Shown here: positions 5,368 to 8,034 of the stretch, piece by piece | How the letters are laid out: the number at the start of each line of letters is the position of its first letter | How positions within the stretch are numbered: the stretch's first letter is position 1 | From: Actinomycetes bacterium | Lineage (GTDB): Bacteria > Actinomycetota > Acidimicrobiia > Acidimicrobiales > Acidimicrobiaceae | Assembly (NCBI GenBank): GCA_021785315.1 | Contig: JAJYFX010000064.1 | Coordinates: 1-8,034 of the forward strand | DNA: 8,034 bases | Direction: 5' to 3' | Notes under the pieces: model-generated | The model's input: only the letters and a program-made list of their open reading frames with translations | The model's database searches: none | What the model was told of the DNA's origin: nothing | Program-made: the position numbers and the translations under genes

Positions 5368-7374
5368 CTAGATGTTATCGATATTTCCCGAGTTGTTTTC
5401 CAGCGTCTCGGTGCCAGTGAAATCTTGGCCGGCATCAGTATCACGTCGATCGGAAGTAAGTTTGGCAATAAGCGCCTTCTTGGCGTTTGGACCATATACC
5501 GGAGCCCCGTATCCCTCGTCAATGAGCGCAGCAACTTCACTTCCATCAATGGTCTCTTTTTCAAGTAGAGCGTTGGCCACAAGCTCCAGACCTTTCTGAT
5601 GGATCTTTAGAAGCTCCGTTGCCCTGAGCTCCTGTTCTCTCAGGATAGTGTCGATCTCCTCGTCAATGATTTTTGAGGTATCTTCTGAGTAGTCGCGGCT
5701 ATGCATCAGATCCTCACCTAGAAACACCATTCCTTGCGATCCCCAAGCCCTAGGGCCTATCCTGTCGCTCATACCCCATTCTCTGACCATCTTTCTAGCC
5801 ATTTCGGTGTTTCCAACCAGGTCGTTGTTTGCTCCGGTGGATAAATCGCCGAAGATGAGCATTTCCGCTACGCGACCGCCCATCCGGACCACCAGTGAAT
5901 CATCGATGTATTCCTTGGGGTAGATATGACGTTCTTCGAGAGGCAGCTGCTGTGTGACACCGAGAGCTAATCCCGTTGGGAGGATGCTGACTTTGTGGAC
6001 TGGATCGGCGTTTGGCAATACGTAAGCTAGTACGGCATGTCCACCTTCGTGATATGCGACGCGCTCCTTTTCCTCGTCGGACAGAACTAGGGAATCGCGC
6101 CTTTGGCCCATGAGAACTCGGTCCCTAGCAGCTTCAAAGTCTTCCATATGAATCTCAGGGGAGGATCTTCTTACGGCATAGAGGGCGGCCTCATTTACGA
6201 GGTTGGCAAGATCTGCGCCACTCATTCCCGGGGTTCCACGGGCGACTACGCTCAAGTCCACGTCTGAAGAAATTTTCTTTCCTTTGCAATGGACTTTGAG
6301 AATTGGAAGTCTTTCCTCTAGGTCCGGCAGGGGGACAACTATCTGGCGATCAAACCTTCCCGGCCTCAGGAGAGCAGGATCCAGGATGTCTGGCCGGTTG
6401 GTAGCTGCCATGATCACGATGCCCTCGGCGGTGTCGAAGCCGTCCATTTCAGAGAGCATCTGGTTCAGAGTCTGTTCTCTTTCATCGTGCCCTCCGCCAA
6501 GTCCCGCACCGCGTTTTCTTCCAATGGAGTCGATTTCGTCGACAAATATGATTGCTGGCGCTTGCTTGCGGGCGGTTTGAAATAAATCTCTTACTCGTGA
6601 TGCTCCGACACCTACGAACATCTCCATGAAATCAGAACCTGTCACGCTTAGGAACGGCACTCCGGCTTCTCCAGCTACAGCACGGGCGAGCAGAGTCTTG
6701 CCGGTGCCCGGCGGACCTACTAGCAGAATCCCCTTGGGCACCCTGGCACCGATTTCTTTGAAGCGGTGTGCATTCTTGAGAAAATCAACTACCTCGGAAA
6801 TCTCGAGTTTGACTGCGCTGTATCCTGCCACATCATCGAAAGTAGTCCTGGGCCTCTCGGTAGAGTAGACCTTAGGTTTAGATTTGCCGATGGACATGAT
6901 CCCCGACATCTGACCCTGAGCTCGTCTGTTCATATATGCAAATAAGCCAACCAGAAAGAGAAGCGGAATCAGGTAGTAAAGCATTTGTGACAGGAAATTG
7001 GTGTTGGGAGTGTAGAAAGAGGTGTTTACGCCTTCCGTTCTTAGTTGCGTTATATCTGTAGTAATGAACGGCAAGGGCCCATTGACGGAGTAGCTTGATC
7101 CGTCGGATAATTTTCCGCTAATCTTTCCGTTGCTATTATCAATCTGTGCTGATACCACCTGCTTTGCCTGGGCATCGTGCAGAAACGTATCGTAGCTAAG
7201 TTGTTTCGTCGTTTGCGGAGTGAAGACCGAGGCATATACAAAGGCTGCAGCAAGAAGTGTTACGAGTACGAGGACTATCCAACGCCAGCTCTGATCTGGG
7301 CCGTTCGGCAGGAGTTTATTTCCTTTATCATTTCCATTTCCGCGTTGACGCTTTTCGGGCATTTGACGACTCAT
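5368..7374 (-). CDS. ftsH: ATP-dependent membrane zinc metalloprotease FtsH
   Basis: 668 residues, complete. FtsH is a membrane-anchored hexameric AAA+ protease that extracts and degrades misfolded membrane proteins and some short-lived regulators. Order of parts: basic cytoplasmic N-terminus (1-30), TM1 about 32-50, extracytoplasmic domain, TM2 about 130-147, then AAA module with Walker A GPPGTGKT (220-227), pore motif FVGVGASR (253-260), Walker B IIFVDEID (275-282) and second region of homology [19 protein letters not shown] (325-343; Arg fingers R337, R340). The protease domain has HEGGH (442-446; zinc ligands H442 and H446, catalytic E443) and STGANNDL with third ligand D518. Ala in the usual HEAGH is Gly, which I recall in other actinobacterial FtsH. 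The ATG at 7374 lacks a Shine-Dalgarno but has TAACAT 7 bases upstream, suggesting a leaderless mRNA. It heads a minus-strand series of four genes rather than the ftsH-fol cluster known from many actinobacteria. Confidence 0.97.
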   Translation of the reverse strand: MSRQMPEKRQRGNGNDKGNKLLPNGPDQSWRWIVLVLVTLLAAAFVYASVFTPQTTKQLSYDTFLHDAQAKQVVSAQIDNSNGKISGKLSDGSSYSVNGPLPFITTDITQLRTEGVNTSFYTPNTNFLSQMLYYLIPLLFLVGLFAYMNRRAQGQMSGIMSIGKSKPKVYSTERPRTTFDDVAGYSAVKLEISEVVDFLKNAHRFKEIGARVPKGILLVGPPGTGKTLLARAVAGEAGVPFLSVTGSDFMEMFVGVGASRVRDLFQTARKQAPAIIFVDEIDSIGRKRGAGLGGGHDEREQTLNQMLSEMDGFDTAEGIVIMAATNRPDILDPALLRPGRFDRQIVVPLPDLEERLPILKVHCKGKKISSDVDLSVVARGTPGMSGADLANLVNEAALYAVRRSSPEIHMEDFEAARDRVLMGQRRDSLVLSDEEKERVAYHEGGHAVLAYVLPNADPVHKVSILPTGLALGVTQQLPLEERHIYPKEYIDDSLVVRMGGRVAEMLIFGDLSTGANNDLVGNTEMARKMVREWGMSDRIGPRAWGSQGMVFLGEDLMHSRDYSEDTSKIIDEEIDTILREQELRATELLKIHQKGLELVANALLEKETIDGSEVAALIDEGYGAPVYGPNAKKALIAKLTSDRRDTDAGQDFTGTETLENNSGNIDNI

Positions 7375-7381
7375 ATTTCAC

Positions 7382-7410
7382 ATGTTAGGCGCGCAATGGA
7401 AGTAATTGAT
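7382..7410 (-). promoter_or_regulatory. Candidate leaderless promoter of ftsH
   Basis: Minus-strand TAACAT (7387-7382, 4 of 6 to TATAAT) stands 7 bases before the ftsH ATG, so transcription would start at or next to the A. At a 17-base spacing the -35 position holds ATCAAT (7410-7405), a poor -35 box that is one copy of a direct repeat. Confidence 0.35.
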
Positions 7411-7422
7411 TAAAAGATTGAT
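7405..7422. repeat. Direct repeat ATTGAT x2 at 12-base period upstream of ftsH
   Basis: ATTGAT at 7405-7410 and again at 7417-7422, separated by TAAAAG. The proximal copy overlaps the predicted -35 position of ftsH. It may be an activator site, but the repeat is short and AT-rich and could be chance. Confidence 0.3.
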
Positions 7423-7487
7423 GAAGCAGTCTCTTTTTGCATGTCGGTTGGAGGATTGCCAGCGTCTTAATCTGTCGCTTGGCGCAC

Positions 7488-7501
7488 TATTCTCGTGAGA
7501 G
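7488..7501 (+). promoter_or_regulatory. -10-like TATTCT before the CPBP protease gene
   Basis: TATTCT (7488-7493, 4 of 6 to TATAAT) is followed by seven bases and the GTG at 7501, again compatible with a leaderless transcript. No clear -35 box at 16-18 bases. Confidence 0.3.
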
Positions 7502-8034
7502 TGAATCAGTGGGAACCATCTCCGCGCCAGGGAGGCGTGAAAGGAATTAATGCCCTTTCCGTTGCCGTTGTCGGGTTCATAGTCGGGTATTTCTTCGCTA
7601 CGGTGTATGTGTTGATTGAGCTGACGATCACAAATGCCCCGCCAAATGCGTCGCCCACGAACTCATTTGGAGCGCTGATCGCAAATCTTTTGGGCCTTTG
7701 GACCGGACTTTTAGCAGCTGTCGTTTACGCTTCGAAAAAGCGAGGGACGGGCTCGCTTAGTGCCGATTTTGGCCTCAAAAATATCATTCTTCAGGATATG
7801 GTAATTGGGATTCCGGTTGGAGTACTTGGCCAGTTGGTGGTCATTCCCTTGCTTTACTATCCCTTTCAGCGCGCGATTCCAAATCTCTCTCAAAAACTTA
7901 GCCAACCTGCTCAGACCTTAACAGGTTTGGGTCACGGAGGCGGATTTGTAGTTTTGGCGCTTTTTCTCGCGGTAGGCGCTCCAATTGTTGAGGAGCTCTA
8001 TTTTCGAGGCCTTCTATTGGGCTCGCTAAAAGAA
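7501..8034 (+). CDS. CPBP-family intramembrane metalloprotease, C-terminus cut by window edge
   Basis: 178 codons in frame to the right edge with no stop. Hydrophobic segments: about 16-40 (LSVAVVGFIVGYFFATVYVL), 57-77 (GALIANLLGLWTGLLAAVVY), 98-118 (ILQDMVIGIPVGVLGQLVVI) and 147-163 (GGFVVLALFLAVGAPIV). The last residues in view, APIVEELYFRGLLLG (160-174), are the first signature of the CPBP (CAAX protease and bacteriocin-processing, Abi) family, EExxxR, with E164, E165 and R169. The later His-containing signatures lie beyond the edge. The segment ADFGLKNIILQDM before TM3 is also typical. Known members act as membrane-embedded glutamate-type proteases; bacterial substrates are mostly unknown. 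The start is uncertain: GTG at 7501 or 7495, neither with a Shine-Dalgarno, and an in-frame stop at 7468 bounds the upstream side. Divergent from ftsH with 126 bases between them. Confidence 0.85.
   Translation, partial: MNQWEPSPRQGGVKGINALSVAVVGFIVGYFFATVYVLIELTITNAPPNASPTNSFGALIANLLGLWTGLLAAVVYASKKRGTGSLSADFGLKNIILQDMVIGIPVGVLGQLVVIPLLYYPFQRAIPNLSQKLSQPAQTLTGLGHGGGFVVLALFLAVGAPIVEELYFRGLLLGSLKE

Noticed and set aside
7537..7539. Alternative GTG start of the CPBP gene
   Set aside because: GGGAGG immediately before it is only one base away, too close to act as ribosome-binding site, and starting there would drop the hydrophilic N-terminus; GTG 7501 is preferred.
1..8034. Mobile element, defence system, CRISPR array or RNA gene
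   Set aside because: No transposase, integrase, long terminal inverted repeats, spaced repeats, nuclease or helicase genes of defence type, or tRNA/rRNA-like stretches were seen on either strand. The CPBP (Abi-related) gene alone does not indicate a bacteriocin or abortive-infection system.

Overview
The window looks like a stretch of an actinobacterial (Actinomycetota) chromosome. The strongest pointer is an intact mycothiol S-conjugate amidase (Mca) gene, since mycothiol is the actinobacterial low-molecular-weight thiol. The single-domain SCP2 protein beside it and several start codons that look leaderless fit this. Base composition by eye is near half G+C, low for the phylum, so a moderate-GC lineage such as Acidimicrobiia is a reasonable guess, but that is inference. 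All genes look intact except the two cut by the window edges. I see no transposase, phage gene, CRISPR array, tRNA or rRNA.

Layout. (1) 1-2300, minus strand: an APC-superfamily amino-acid permease followed by a GntR/FCD-type regulator whose C-terminus runs off the left edge. Similar operator-like sequences lie just downstream of a candidate promoter for each gene, which suggests a small substrate-responsive, autoregulated uptake unit. (2) 2301-2528: divergent intergenic region between the permease and mca. (3) 2529-3866, plus strand: mca followed by a small SCP2-like protein, probably thiol-dependent detoxification plus a lipid-binding partner of unknown role. (4) 3912-7374, minus strand, read from right to left: ftsH, a 77-residue protein of unknown function, a ChbG/YdjC-type deacetylase homologue and a short TatA-like protein. 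The two sets converge at 3867-3911, where a hairpin followed by T residues overlaps the end of tatA. (5) 7375-7500: divergent region between ftsH and a CPBP-family membrane protease that runs off the right edge.

The most unusual object is the ChbG/YdjC homologue at 4166-5041. Its scaffold is clearly that of the family, but every metal-ligand and catalytic-histidine position I can align from memory is replaced (Asp to Cys, His to Glu, His to Glu, His to Arg). It also carries a compact four-cysteine cluster, C-D-C-L-G-F-C-H-S-C, exactly where the metal-binding DD motif should be. It is either a pseudoenzyme or a repurposed metal or redox protein, in a membrane quality-control and export neighbourhood.

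A second theme is translation start type. mca, the small ORF after ftsH, ftsH and the CPBP gene lack a convincing Shine-Dalgarno sequence and instead have a -10-like hexamer 6-7 bases before the start codon. The permease, regulator, SCP2, ChbG-like and TatA genes have purine-rich ribosome-binding sites.
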